This document shows, piece after piece, positions 53,919-63,692 of a DNA stretch of 64,000 bases. The notes under the pieces are model-generated. The model worked only from the letters and a program-made list of their open reading frames with translations, did no database searches and was not told the DNA's origin. The stretch spans positions 62,001 through 126,000 of the forward strand of contig NZ_AUAV01000012.1 in NCBI RefSeq assembly GCF_000428905.1, read 5' to 3'. The position numbers and the translations under genes were made by a program. Origin of the DNA: Brumicola pallidula DSM 14239 = ACAM 615. Its GTDB lineage: Bacteria > Pseudomonadota > Gammaproteobacteria > Enterobacterales > Alteromonadaceae. Each line of letters opens with the position of its first letter. Positions within the stretch are counted from its first letter, which is position 1.

Positions 53919-54458
53919 CTATCCTTTATGCTTTGGGCGGCTAAACGCGTTGTTAATTCGCAGTAGGGTTATTTTTATTTGTTCTTGCGCCGCTTTTCGT
54001 ATTTCCGTCTCGGTACTTTTAGGTAAACGTACTTGCAATTCATTTAGCATGGCCTTAGCGCTCAGACCTGTCGCACATATAATGAATATAAAGCCATGTT
54101 TTTGTTGATATTCTAGATTGATTTTTTGTAAGGTTTTTAGCGTTACCTCGCTTGCGCCTTGCGCACCGCTTTGCTCGTTAATGGCGAGTGCTTTAGTATT
54201 TGCATATTTTTCGCGCAGCGTACTCAAATCACCAATCATGGGGTGGCCACTAAATGCCTGTAAAAAATCCTGAATGGTCATTGTATTCCATTGCTTTGTA
54301 GCCTGCTTCGTTAAGGCTTGAATGTTTGAAAAAGGGCGTTGCTTAACCATGTTGATACACCATTTTTCGGCGGTGCAAGTTTGCATAAACCAAGCTTGCG
54401 CTATCTCGTTAGTCGCCATATTTAAAAGAGCTAATGAATTAATAGCACTTACATTCAT
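53919..54458 (-). CDS. uraD: OHCU decarboxylase
   Basis: A 179-residue helical protein of the 2-oxo-4-hydroxy-4-carboxy-5-ureidoimidazoline decarboxylase family: FSGHPMIGDLSTLREKYA with the catalytic His, INEQSGAQG, LEYQQKHGFIFIICATG and RLPKSTETEIRKAAQEQ. It produces S-allantoin. Its ATG overlaps the end of xdhC by four bases. Confidence 0.92.
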   Translation of the reverse strand: MNVSAINSLALLNMATNEIAQAWFMQTCTAEKWCINMVKQRPFSNIQALTKQATKQWNTMTIQDFLQAFSGHPMIGDLSTLREKYANTKALAINEQSGAQGASEVTLKTLQKINLEYQQKHGFIFIICATGLSAKAMLNELQVRLPKSTETEIRKAAQEQIKITLLRINNAFSRPKHKG

Positions 54459-55297
54459 GATGTTAGTTCCTGGGTGTCTTTTAAAATAGCAATGGAGGTT
54501 TTTTTATGGCTACTGTAGGAGCTTACTTTGTGCAGCTTTTGAATAAGTTGCGCGCTAATCGAGACCGCAACTTCAATGGGGCGTTTGCCGGGAATAATGG
54601 GTTCACCGATTGGACTGCTGAGTGTTAGTATTTGAGCGTCACTATAGCCTCGGTGCGCAAGCCTATTGCGGAATCGTTTCGCTTTTGTCTCGGATCCAAT
54701 CATACCGATAAAAGAGATATTTTTGTTTTTTAAACATGCTTCTACTAAAGCATAATCGAGCTGATGATTGTGCGTAAGAATAATTACCCAAGTATCCGAG
54801 GGAAGGCTTACGATTTCATCTGCGGGTTCATCGCTTATTAAGCAGTTTATGTTTTGTGCTAGCTGTTTAACTTGAAACAACTCTTCACGGCTATCAATCC
54901 AATCTATTTGCAGTGGTAATTGCGCCAAAATAGGAACCAGTGCTTTTGCGACATGTCCAGCGCCAAATATGGCTATTCGTTGGTAATAGTTGACGTAAAC
55001 TTCAAATAACACTTTTACTGCGCCGCCACAGCATTGTCCTAGCTTGCTAGAGAGGGGGTAGGAAACGATATTTTGTGCATGAACGCCTGCAATTAAATAT
55101 TCGCGAGCTTTGTTTACCGCATCAAACTCTAAATGACCGCCACCAATCGTATCGAATTGCTCTGCGCTAGTAACAAGCATTTTGCAGCCGGCTTCTCTTG
55201 GTGTAGACCCTGCTGTGGTGATTACTGTAATTAGCACGTACGACAGCCCTTGAGTATGACAGTTATTAAGTGCCTCAAACCAAGTGTTTATTCGCAT
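54455..55297 (-). CDS. xdhC: XdhC-type molybdenum cofactor maturation protein
   Basis: A 280-residue protein of the XdhC/CoxI family. ITTAGSTPREAGCKMLV and TIGGGHLEFDAV form the N-terminal domain, and IAIFGAGHVAKALVPIL starts the Rossmann-like C-domain, with CCGG between. It binds molybdenum cofactor and inserts the sulfurated form into XdhB. It overlaps xdhB by ten bases and uraD by four. Confidence 0.92.
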   Translation of the reverse strand: MRINTWFEALNNCHTQGLSYVLITVITTAGSTPREAGCKMLVTSAEQFDTIGGGHLEFDAVNKAREYLIAGVHAQNIVSYPLSSKLGQCCGGAVKVLFEVYVNYYQRIAIFGAGHVAKALVPILAQLPLQIDWIDSREELFQVKQLAQNINCLISDEPADEIVSLPSDTWVIILTHNHQLDYALVEACLKNKNISFIGMIGSETKAKRFRNRLAHRGYSDAQILTLSSPIGEPIIPGKRPIEVAVSISAQLIQKLHKVSSYSSHKKTSIAILKDTQELTS

Positions 55298-57639
55298 GCT
55301 ACCTCCTTAATCAATGTATTAACGCATGCTAATACTCGTTCCGGTGTGGCTGGGGTTGGTAAAGGGGGGTCAATTTGGTAATTGCTTAAACTGGACAAAG
55401 CATCTTTGAGTGCACACCAAACTGATATGGCTAACATAAGGGGGGGCTCACCTACGGCTTTTGAGTGATAAATACTGTCTTCTTGATTCGGCTTTTCAAA
55501 AAGATCGACATTAAAAATATCGGGAGTATCACCAATGGCCGGAATTTTGTATGTCGCCAAGTTATTGCTAATGAGTTTGCCTGCGCAGTCCCATCTTAAA
55601 TCTTCTGTTGTTAACCAACCCATGCCTTGAATAAAGCCGCCTTCAATTTGGCCTTTGTCGATAGCAGGGTTGAGGCTCACGCCTACGTCGTGCAAGATGT
55701 CTACGCGGTCTACTTTATACTCCCCCGTTAGCGTGTCTATACTGACCTCACTTACCGCTGCTCCGTATGCAAAATAGAAGAAAGGGCGACCTTGACCGGT
55801 TTCTCGGTTGTAATGAATTTTTGGGGTTTTATAGAAACCAGTAGCCGATAATGACACTCGGCCAATATAAGCTTGCTGCACGGCATCAAACCAAGTTCTT
55901 GTGTGTTCACCTAAGATCAGTTGATTGTTTACAAATAAAACATCTTTTGGGTCACCATTTACCTGTTCTGCAAAGAACTGGGCTAAACGTTGCTTAATAA
56001 TAATGCAGGCATTTTGTACCGCTTTGCCATTTAAATCTGTACCACTTGAGGCCGCAGTGGGCGACGTATTAGGAACTTTGTCTGTTCGAGTAGAGGTAAT
56101 ATCTACATCCTCAACAGATACGCCAAATTCGTTTGCCACTATTTGACTGATTTTAGTATGTAAACCTTGTCCCATTTCTGTACCACCGTGGTTTGCTTGA
56201 ATACTGCCGTCGGTATATACATGCACAAGTGCGCCCGCTTGGTTAAGATGCTTGGCCGTAAAAGAGATACCAAATTTTACCGGCGTGAGTGCTAGGCCCT
56301 TTTTAATAATTGGATTATTGATATTAAACAGGGTGATTGCGTCGCGTCTTTGCCAATAATTGCTGGTACTTTCAAGTTGCTCAATGAGCTCATGCAGCAC
56401 ATTGTCTTGCACTTCCATATGATATGGTGTGGTCATGCCTGTAGCCTCTGAATAGAGGTTTTGCTTGCGAATAGTGAGAGCATCCTTGCCTACTTTTCGA
56501 GCAATAGTATCCATTATCGCCTCGGCCATAATCATGCCTTGCGGTCCGCCAAAACCACGAAATGCGGTATGCGATACTTGATTAGTTTTCATGCGGTGAC
56601 CGTCAATTTGGCAATGCGGTAAATAATAGCTATTGTCGGCATGCAACATGGCTCTATCTACTATTGCATCTGATAAATCAGGCGAGTGACCACAATTACC
56701 CTTAATGGTTATCTTAGCGCCGCTGATGTTTCCTTCTGATGTAAAACCAATATGAAATTGATTTTCAAAGGGGTGGCGTTTGCCTGTAACGATCATATCT
56801 TGTTGTCTTGGTAAGCGCAGTTTAACGGCACGTTGGTTTCTTGCAGCTAACAATGCAGCTATGCAGCTCCATTGTGCCGCTTGGGTTTCCTTTCCGCCAA
56901 AACCACCGCCCATTCTGCGCATATCAACCACTATTTTATGTAGTTTCACAGCGAGCACTTCTGCCACCAGCTTTTGAACTTCGCTGGGGTGCTGGCTAGA
57001 AGTAAAGATAAGCATGCGGTCTTCTTCTTCAGGCACCGCCATTGATATTTGCCCTTCTAAGTACAAATGTTCTTGGCCTCCAATAGACAAACTGCCGGTC
57101 GCTGTATGCTCTGCCTCAGCTAGCGCTTTAGTTATGTTTCCTCGTGCCATTGAATGACTGGGCCGCACATAAGAAGACGCTTTTTGAGCCTCGTCTATTG
57201 TTAAAATAGGATTTGACGGGATGATGTTTATTTTTGCAAGTGTTGCCGCAATCCTCGCTTGTTCAACCGTGTGTGCTAGTACTGCAAAAATGGGCTGACC
57301 ATGAAACTTAATTTCTTTATCAGCAAGTACCGGATCACCTTTAAAAATAGGTCCAATGTCTATCTGACCGGGCACGTCCTGCGCGATAATGACATCTATT
57401 ACGCCTTTGCTAGCGAACACGTCAGTTAAATCGATACTGCATATATGCCCACTTGCTTCACTACTGATGCCTATTGCCGCATGCGCAAGGTTAGCTGGTG
57501 CAGGTATATCATCAACATAGCGTGCAGATCCGCTGACATGCCTTACCGCGCTCTCATGTGGCGTATTTTTGATGTTACTGGTTATTAGGTGCTGCGCAGT
57601 ATCTTCATTTACATTATGTTGTTGAATTAATTTACGCAT
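55288..57639 (-). CDS. xdhB: Xanthine dehydrogenase large (molybdopterin) subunit
   Basis: The 783-residue molybdopterin-binding subunit has the aldehyde oxidase/xanthine dehydrogenase a/b hammerhead domain near 30-140. Cofactor motifs follow: RRMGGGFGGKETQAA, TAFRGFGGPQGMIM, GGTEMGQGLHTK, and the catalytic Glu loop SKAVGEPPLMLAISVW near 735. It oxidises hypoxanthine and xanthine to urate together with XdhA. It overlaps xdhA by eight bases. Confidence 0.95.
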   Translation of the reverse strand: MRKLIQQHNVNEDTAQHLITSNIKNTPHESAVRHVSGSARYVDDIPAPANLAHAAIGISSEASGHICSIDLTDVFASKGVIDVIIAQDVPGQIDIGPIFKGDPVLADKEIKFHGQPIFAVLAHTVEQARIAATLAKINIIPSNPILTIDEAQKASSYVRPSHSMARGNITKALAEAEHTATGSLSIGGQEHLYLEGQISMAVPEEEDRMLIFTSSQHPSEVQKLVAEVLAVKLHKIVVDMRRMGGGFGGKETQAAQWSCIAALLAARNQRAVKLRLPRQQDMIVTGKRHPFENQFHIGFTSEGNISGAKITIKGNCGHSPDLSDAIVDRAMLHADNSYYLPHCQIDGHRMKTNQVSHTAFRGFGGPQGMIMAEAIMDTIARKVGKDALTIRKQNLYSEATGMTTPYHMEVQDNVLHELIEQLESTSNYWQRRDAITLFNINNPIIKKGLALTPVKFGISFTAKHLNQAGALVHVYTDGSIQANHGGTEMGQGLHTKISQIVANEFGVSVEDVDITSTRTDKVPNTSPTAASSGTDLNGKAVQNACIIIKQRLAQFFAEQVNGDPKDVLFVNNQLILGEHTRTWFDAVQQAYIGRVSLSATGFYKTPKIHYNRETGQGRPFFYFAYGAAVSEVSIDTLTGEYKVDRVDILHDVGVSLNPAIDKGQIEGGFIQGMGWLTTEDLRWDCAGKLISNNLATYKIPAIGDTPDIFNVDLFEKPNQEDSIYHSKAVGEPPLMLAISVWCALKDALSSLSNYQIDPPLPTPATPERVLACVNTLIKEVACE

Positions 57640-59083
57640 GCTGACTCACCCTCGTTTCAATTCTGTGTTCATGATTATTGGTTTCTAGCCAAAAACGATG
57701 CCATAGATTTTGTAACAATTGCTTGCGGTAGGCACCACTGGCGCGTACATCATCAATCGGATTAAACTCATTCAACAGTATCTGTTGGCCTTGTTTTAAG
57801 CTCTCAATGCTGGACCACTGCATGCCCACTAGTTTATTTGATAAGTTTAAACAGTTTTTTGGGCTTGCTGCCACACCGCCAAAACCAGCCGATAAATCAA
57901 GCACATTATTGTTGTTCAGAGTAATATTTAAGGCCATGCAAACGGCTGAAATATCATCTTCAATGCGCTTTGATACTTTGTAAACGCGTAAAATTTGATT
58001 AGCCGTGGGTAGCGGTATTTTTATGCTGTCGAGCCACTCATTATTTTTTAATTTAGTTTCTTTATAGCCAGTAAAAAAATCTGCAACAGGCATGCTTCGA
58101 TATCTCATGCCATTGTCCAACACAACTTGCGCGTTCAGTGCAATCAGTATAGGAGGCATATCGCCAATTGGTGACGCATTTGCAATATTGCCACCAATAG
58201 TTGCTTGGTTGCGAATTGGCACCGATGCAAAGCGGTCCATCACTTCCTGCAAAGCGGGAAAGTGGTTTAACAAGATGCTTTGTAGCCCACTAAGAGTGCA
58301 AGCTGCACCAATAGTGAGCATGTTATCTGCTTCCTCAATGCGTTTTAGCTCTTTTACACCGGTCACACTAATCATTTTATTGATTGCCTGCAATTGCTGA
58401 GTATGAACTAAGGCTAAGTCGGTACTGCCGGCCACTAATACAGCATCATGATGTTTACGAATAGCTTGTGCTAATGCTTGGCGAGATTTTGGTAATATTA
58501 GGTTTTCGGTACCTGCGTTTGTTTTTGTTAAGGCTGATAGTTGAGCAATGGTGCTTGTTGAAGCTTCACTAAATTGGTCAGCTACCCTTGCATTGCAGAC
58601 ATCTAATGCCGCCTCTATGATGGGTTTGTAACCTGTACATCGACATAGGTTGCCCGACAGCGCATTAATCGCTGATAGTCGATTTACCGAGTCACCTTGC
58701 TTGTATAATGCGAATATAGACATAACAAAACCAGGAGTACAAAAGCCACATTGAGATGCATTATGATCGACCATTACTTGCTGGACGGGATGAAGGCTTT
58801 GTTTGTTGCTTAAGTGTTCCACAGTAATCAGCTGTTTGCCTTGCAAGGCAGATAAAAAAGTAACACAACTATTAATTGCCTTATAGTCGAGTTGTTGGTT
58901 TTCATTGTCACCGCAACTGCTGGGTTCTGCCACAACAACAGTGCAAGCCCCGCAATCGCCTGATGCACAGCCTTCTTTAGTACCTGTAAGCGCCTGTTTA
59001 TCGCGCAGAAAATGCAGTACAGTTGTATCTGCTCGTTCGTTTTCGATGCTTACGAGTTTGTTATTTAATAAAAACTGGATCAT
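57632..59083 (-). CDS. xdhA: Xanthine dehydrogenase small (FeS/FAD) subunit
   Basis: A 483-residue subunit with two [2Fe-2S] clusters: the plant-ferredoxin type (Cys39, 44, 47 in EGCASGDCGACT and Cys73) and the second in QCGFCTPGF and NLCRCTGYKP. The FAD-binding domain (about 180-350; LVAGSTDLALVHTQ, TIGGNIANASPIGDMPP) and CO_deh_flav_C domain follow. ATG 59083 starts the ferredoxin fold; an upstream ATG adds 14 residues. It is the first gene of the xdhABC-uraD-uraH-guaD-puuD operon and faces a TetR gene. Confidence 0.95.
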   Translation of the reverse strand: MIQFLLNNKLVSIENERADTTVLHFLRDKQALTGTKEGCASGDCGACTVVVAEPSSCGDNENQQLDYKAINSCVTFLSALQGKQLITVEHLSNKQSLHPVQQVMVDHNASQCGFCTPGFVMSIFALYKQGDSVNRLSAINALSGNLCRCTGYKPIIEAALDVCNARVADQFSEASTSTIAQLSALTKTNAGTENLILPKSRQALAQAIRKHHDAVLVAGSTDLALVHTQQLQAINKMISVTGVKELKRIEEADNMLTIGAACTLSGLQSILLNHFPALQEVMDRFASVPIRNQATIGGNIANASPIGDMPPILIALNAQVVLDNGMRYRSMPVADFFTGYKETKLKNNEWLDSIKIPLPTANQILRVYKVSKRIEDDISAVCMALNITLNNNNVLDLSAGFGGVAASPKNCLNLSNKLVGMQWSSIESLKQGQQILLNEFNPIDDVRASGAYRKQLLQNLWHRFWLETNNHEHRIETRVSQHA

Positions 59084-59240
59084 GCTATGCCTACATTTGT
59101 AGTCTATTATCGTTTTTTGTTGCACTACGACTATATATTTAATTTAAAAGAATAGAAACTATTACAAGCAAAAAGCAGACCACTTGGTTAGTTTTTGATG
59201 GGGTAATTGAAAGGTGTTAGTAAATTTATAAATAATGTCA

Positions 59241-59253
59241 TTTAGTGACTAAA
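59241..59253. promoter_or_regulatory. Palindrome between xdhA and the TetR gene
   Basis: TTTAGTGACTAAA is a perfect 6+1+6 palindrome, 17 bases before the TetR start and about 160 before xdhA. Its position fits an autoregulatory operator for the TetR protein. It is short, and part of its upstream sequence (TTAGTAAA near 59217) repeats the half-site. Confidence 0.5.
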
Positions 59254-59269
59254 TACGGGGCAGCAGCTG

Positions 59270-59926
59270 GTGAGTGAAAAAGAAATAAAAACAGGCGAAA
59301 TTGCTAAGAATCGCAGAGCCATTATTTTGAAGGCCGCAGAAAAAGCATTCGCCCAAAATGGTTTTAAAGGTACTTCTATTCAAAAGGTAGCCGAGCTAGC
59401 GAACTTACCTAAAACTAATGTTCTTTACTATTTTAAATCAAAAATGATGTTGTACAGTACATTGATGCAAGAAATATTACATACTTGGAATTCCAGTTTT
59501 GACAGAGTGACGATAGACGACGAGCCCAACTTAGCGTTAGCCAATTATATTGCTGAAAAAATGGAAATGTCGCGTCTAAATCCAAATGCCTCTAAAATTT
59601 TTGGTCTTGAAATTTTGAACGGTGCGCAAAACTTTGATGCCAGTTTTAAAGCAAGGCACAAAGCTTGGTTTGATGGACGTATAATTGTAATTGAAGGTTG
59701 GATAGACAACGGAAAAATAGGCAACATCGATGCTGGATATTTGTTGTTTCATATCTGGGCAAGTACGCAGCACTATGCGGACTTTTCTACACAGATAAAA
59801 AATTTACGCGGCAGTAAAATGAATAAAAAAGACTTTGCAAGTGCTACAAAAACCGTCATATCACTTATACTTGGGGGATGTGGCTTAGAGGTCCCGGAAA
59901 AATATTTGGATACAATAAATGAATAG
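59270..59926 (+). CDS. TetR-family regulator of purine degradation
   Basis: A 218-residue TetR protein. The HTH region covers about 14-60: RAIILKAAEKAFAQNGFKG, TSIQKVAELANLPKTNVLYYF, followed by KSKMMLYSTLM, closely like RutR-type regulators that respond to purine or pyrimidine compounds. The C-terminal domain is helical (ligand pocket). The start is GTG 59270, with GGGG about nine bases upstream. It is divergent from xdhA and overlaps puuE by eight bases. Likely controls both operons; ligand unknown (urate, allantoin or a pyrimidine by analogy). Confidence 0.85.
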   Translation: MSEKEIKTGEIAKNRRAIILKAAEKAFAQNGFKGTSIQKVAELANLPKTNVLYYFKSKMMLYSTLMQEILHTWNSSFDRVTIDDEPNLALANYIAEKMEMSRLNPNASKIFGLEILNGAQNFDASFKARHKAWFDGRIIVIEGWIDNGKIGNIDAGYLLFHIWASTQHYADFSTQIKNLRGSKMNKKDFASATKTVISLILGGCGLEVPEKYLDTINE

Positions 59927-60821
59927 TTACCCGCGCGATTTAGTTGGTTATGGAAATGCAGGGCCCAGCGCCAAGTGGCCTGCAAAGGCCAAAATTGCGG
60001 TGCAATTTGTAATGAATTACGAAGAGGGGGCAGAGAACTGTGTTCTTCATGGTGACACTCATTCTGAGATTTTTTTATCTGAAATAATTGGCGCACAGGC
60101 TTATCCTGATCGTCACCTAAGCATGGAGTCTATATATGAATATGGCAGTCGAGCAGGCTTTTGGCGACTTCATCGACTATTTACTGAGTACAAATTACCG
60201 CTGACAGTATTTGGCGTAACGATGGCCATGCAGCGCAATCCGGATGCCGTTGACGCCATGTTATCTGCTGGTTGGGAAATTGCGAGTCACGCAATGCGCT
60301 GGATTAATTTTCAAGAGATGCCGATTAATGAGGAACGTAAGCAAATAGATGATGCGCTTAACTTACATGCAGCAATAACTGGTGTCAAACCCGCGGGTTG
60401 GTATACCGGTAGAACCAGTCCAAATACACTTGCGCTTATTGCTGAGCGCGACGATCTAGTATATTGCGCCGACTCATACGCTGACGATCTACCCTATTAC
60501 GACACGCATTACTCAAAACCATTATTGATGGTGCCCTATACTTTAGATACCAACGATATGCGCTTTGCAACACAGCAAGGATTTAATACTGGGCAGCATT
60601 TCTACGAATACTTAAAAGATGCGTTTGATACATTATATGCAGAAGGTGAGTTTGCGCCTAAAATGCTGTCTATTGGCTTGCATTGCAGAATTATAGGACG
60701 CCCTGGCAGAATAGGCGGACTAAAGCGATTTATTGAATATATTAGTCAACACAAAGACGTTTGGGTCTGCACCCGAGAAGACATTGCTAAGCACTGGTTG
60801 GCTACTCATCCAATCAAATAA
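59919..60821 (+). CDS. puuE: Cofactor-free allantoinase PuuE
   Basis: A 300-residue polysaccharide-deacetylase-fold protein typical of PuuE: NYEEGAENCVLHGD, SEIIGAQAYPDRHLSMES, EYGSRAGFWRLHRLF, GWEIASHAMRWINFQEM and GWYTGRTSPNTLALI. It hydrolyses allantoin to allantoate without metal. It is coupled to the TetR gene (8-base overlap) and is thus probably co-regulated with the divergent xdh operon. Confidence 0.93.
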   Translation: MNSYPRDLVGYGNAGPSAKWPAKAKIAVQFVMNYEEGAENCVLHGDTHSEIFLSEIIGAQAYPDRHLSMESIYEYGSRAGFWRLHRLFTEYKLPLTVFGVTMAMQRNPDAVDAMLSAGWEIASHAMRWINFQEMPINEERKQIDDALNLHAAITGVKPAGWYTGRTSPNTLALIAERDDLVYCADSYADDLPYYDTHYSKPLLMVPYTLDTNDMRFATQQGFNTGQHFYEYLKDAFDTLYAEGEFAPKMLSIGLHCRIIGRPGRIGGLKRFIEYISQHKDVWVCTREDIAKHWLATHPIK

Positions 60822-60841
60822 ATGGGTTAGTCGGCGAGCAT

Positions 60842-61207
60842 TTAGGTTTTTATGCTATTGGGTAGGGTCACAAAAATAGAGTGACGAACCTCATTGTTGA
60901 GCGCTTTGCTGCAATGCCCTTGACCTTCGGTGTCCTCAAGTAAAAGCACGTCGCCGACGCCATAAACGCGTTGTTCACCATTGGATACAGTAAATTCTGC
61001 ACTTCCTTTCATTATAAACAAAAGTTGACGTGTTGGTGCTGGGTGCCACTTAAAATCATAGTCAGCGGGGGTTTCTCTAAAAATAACTGACCCAGCAGCA
61101 AACTTTTCTGACAGCAAGCCGATGGGGCCGCCATCGGCTAATTCAATTTCTACTTGACCAAATGCGCTTAGACCTTGTTGGTCGTTATAGATTCTGGGTA
61201 TGATCAT
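60842..61207 (-). CDS. Single-domain cupin in the allantoate operon
   Basis: A 121-residue cupin: the first motif resembles FKWHPAPTRQLLFIMKGSAEF (read as WHPAPTRQLLFIMKG) and the second GDVLLLEDTEGQGHCSK. The ligand set is incomplete at the first motif (His then Gln). The ATG overlaps the end of the allantoate amidohydrolase by four bases, so it is the last gene of TauE-pucG-allC-cupin. It may act on ureidoglycine or ureidoglycolate or be accessory; family-level recognition only. Confidence 0.7.
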   Translation of the reverse strand: MIIPRIYNDQQGLSAFGQVEIELADGGPIGLLSEKFAAGSVIFRETPADYDFKWHPAPTRQLLFIMKGSAEFTVSNGEQRVYGVGDVLLLEDTEGQGHCSKALNNEVRHSIFVTLPNSIKT

Positions 61208-62448
61208 GTGTCTGGTCCTAATAATCTGAAATCGTTAATAAAGTGTAATAACACTTGCAAACTAGCGGCCACATCAGGCGCAGTGATTGATTCTCCTGGG
61301 TGGTGGCTAATGCCTTTTTCGCAGCGGGTGAAAAGCATACCAACTGGACATATATCAGCCATTGCCATGGCGTCATGGCCAGCGCCTGAAAGCAATTTTA
61401 AAGGCCTTATATTCGCCAATTGTGTTGCTTTTGTTAGCGCGTCAATTAATTTACTATTGCAAATAACTGCTGGTGCACTATGCGTAATCGCCGAGCTAAC
61501 CTTTAGATTACGTGTATTGGCAATATCGCTAAAGCGGGTCAATATTTTATCTAAAGTAAGATCACGTAAGTCATCATCGTCACTTCTAATGTCCAAACTA
61601 AAATCAGCGTTCCCGGAGATGACATTCACCGCATTAGGTTTATTTTCTATTTTGCCAACCGTCGCTACCACACCCATTTCAGTGGCAATTTGTTCGACAG
61701 CGAGTATCATCTCGCTTGCGCCTGTGAGTGCGTCTTTACGTATATTCATTGGCACAGTACCTGAGTGTCCAGCCATACCGCAAACATTAATAGTCAAACG
61801 TTTTGCCCCCGCAATAGCGGTGACAATGCCAACAGGTAAGTCCTGTTGTTCAAGCACTGGGCCTTGTTCAATGTGCAGTTCTATATAAGCAAGGAGAGAA
61901 GATGCAGGTACTTTACTTAAATGTATCTCATCGAAATTAAGTCCGAAATCAAGCATTGCTTGTCGCAACGAGACGCCGTTGGTGTCCAATAGATCCGCCC
62001 AGCTATTATCCCATTTGCCGGTTAGCGCGCGGCTGCCTAATAAGGTGGAACCAAACCTCGTTCCTTCTTCATCGCCAAAACCAACAATATCGATATGAAA
62101 TGGAAATGTTCGTTGTTCTTGATAAAATATGTCGATAAGCGCAATAGGGCATACGACACCAAGCATTCCGTCATATTTCCCGCCATTGATCACCGTGTCG
62201 AGATGACTTCCAATCAGTAGGCGCTGGGCATTTGGGTTGGGACTTTCATAACGCCCCCAAATATTGCCTGCACCATCTTGCCACGTGCGCATATTGGCTT
62301 GTTGCATCCAACCAGCCACAGCCGCGTTGGCGAGCTTATGCTGTGAGCTTAGATAACGTCTATCGACGATCCCGGGCGATTGACTGATGTTACCTAATTC
62401 TTGGCAACGCAGCATGATTTGCTGCGCAAATTCATCGATGTTATTCAT
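61204..62448 (-). CDS. allC: Allantoate amidohydrolase (M20 family)
   Basis: A 414-residue Zn-dependent amidohydrolase of the AllC/N-carbamoyl-amino-acid hydrolase family. Metal motifs are GSHLDTVINGGKYDGMLG (His, Asp), GDEEGTRFGSTLLGSRALTG (Glu pair) and YIELHIEQGPVLE (His). The dimerisation domain carries CGMAGHSGTVPM, and SGAGHDAMAMADICPVGM with KGISHHPGE closes the site. It converts allantoate to ureidoglycine. It overlaps both neighbours by four bases (ATGA type). Confidence 0.88.
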   Translation of the reverse strand: MNNIDEFAQQIMLRCQELGNISQSPGIVDRRYLSSQHKLANAAVAGWMQQANMRTWQDGAGNIWGRYESPNPNAQRLLIGSHLDTVINGGKYDGMLGVVCPIALIDIFYQEQRTFPFHIDIVGFGDEEGTRFGSTLLGSRALTGKWDNSWADLLDTNGVSLRQAMLDFGLNFDEIHLSKVPASSLLAYIELHIEQGPVLEQQDLPVGIVTAIAGAKRLTINVCGMAGHSGTVPMNIRKDALTGASEMILAVEQIATEMGVVATVGKIENKPNAVNVISGNADFSLDIRSDDDDLRDLTLDKILTRFSDIANTRNLKVSSAITHSAPAVICNSKLIDALTKATQLANIRPLKLLSGAGHDAMAMADICPVGMLFTRCEKGISHHPGESITAPDVAASLQVLLHFINDFRLLGPDT

Positions 62449-63683
62449 TTTCCGTAAACCGACATTGCAGCATCAACGCCTTCACCTAAGCCTAGCTTAT
62501 GGCCATTTCGACGAAGTACTGTCTCAAGTGACTGTAGGGTATTAAATACACAATCAGGACGGGCGTTATACCCCATTGTGCCTATACGCCAGATTTTTCC
62601 ATGCAATGGTCCAAAGCTAGTGCCAATCTCAATGTTGAAGTTATGCAACATCTGATGGCGCACGGCCTCTCCGTCGACTCCTTGGGGGATATACACGCCA
62701 ACCACATTATTCATTTTGTATTGCAAATCACCAAAAGGTGTTAAATTTAAACCCTGAACGCCCGCTAGCATTGCATCACCATTGACTTTATGACGGTCAA
62801 TACAACTCTGAATGCCCTCGTCGAGTAAATTGATGGCGCATTCCCGCGCACAATAGAGCATTGAGGCGGCCTCGGTATGGTGATTAAGACGTTCGTCTCC
62901 CCAATAATCGATAATCATGGGTAAATCAAAATAATTAGAACGAATTCTAGAGCCTTCGCCTGCATAATGATGTTCATTTCGAATACCGGCTTCAACATGC
63001 CTTCGTTTATTGATTACCTCTAAATAGCGTTCTCCCATCGTAATCGGCGCACTGCCCGATGGTCCGCCTAAGCACTTTTGCAAACCAACTGATACCGCAT
63101 CGAGTTTCCAATTATCTGTTTCCAGCGCATTACCGCCGATGGACGCTGTCGCATCACAATATAAAATGACGTCTAAACGTCGGCAAATTTCACCAATTTC
63201 TGCAAGCGGCTGCAGCATTGTGGTAGACGTATCGCCTTGAACGGTTGCTACCATTTTGGGCTGAAATTGTTTAATTGCAGCTTCAATTTGTTCTGGTTGG
63301 AATACTTCGCCCCAGGGAACTTCTATGCTATGCACTTGCGCACCGGCTCGTTCTGCAATTTCGGTAAGCAAGTGACCAAAGCGCCCAAAAATGGGCACTA
63401 GCACTTTGTCTCCTGGCTCAAGTGCAGACACCAACATGGCTTCTATTCCGGCTCTTGATGTGCCGTCTACCAATAATGTTTGTTTGTTTTGGGTCATAAA
63501 CACTTCACGGTAAAGTGCCATCGTTTCATTCATATAGCCGGTCATGACCGGATCGTATTGTCCCACTAATTGGGTTGACATCGCGTTTAGCACACGTGGA
63601 TAACAATTAATTGGACCCGGCCCCATTAATAAACGAGGAGGAGGTGCTAACAAGTTATTGCGTGAGTGGGGAATGTGAGTCAT
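62445..63683 (-). CDS. pucG: Ureidoglycine-glyoxylate aminotransferase
   Basis: A 412-residue class V PLP-dependent aminotransferase (PucG/alanine-glyoxylate group): LLMGPGPINCYPRVLNAM, LLVDGTSRAGIEAML, VQGDTSTTMLQPLAEI, YCDATASIGGNALETD and the PLP-lysine motif SVGLQKCLGGPSGSAPI. It transfers the amino group of S-ureidoglycine to glyoxylate, giving glycine and oxalurate. The ATG sits nine bases after the TauE-like gene's end and the gene overlaps allC by four bases. Confidence 0.88.
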   Translation of the reverse strand: MTHIPHSRNNLLAPPPRLLMGPGPINCYPRVLNAMSTQLVGQYDPVMTGYMNETMALYREVFMTQNKQTLLVDGTSRAGIEAMLVSALEPGDKVLVPIFGRFGHLLTEIAERAGAQVHSIEVPWGEVFQPEQIEAAIKQFQPKMVATVQGDTSTTMLQPLAEIGEICRRLDVILYCDATASIGGNALETDNWKLDAVSVGLQKCLGGPSGSAPITMGERYLEVINKRRHVEAGIRNEHHYAGEGSRIRSNYFDLPMIIDYWGDERLNHHTEAASMLYCARECAINLLDEGIQSCIDRHKVNGDAMLAGVQGLNLTPFGDLQYKMNNVVGVYIPQGVDGEAVRHQMLHNFNIEIGTSFGPLHGKIWRIGTMGYNARPDCVFNTLQSLETVLRRNGHKLGLGEGVDAAMSVYGK

Positions 63684-63692
63684 GTGAATATC

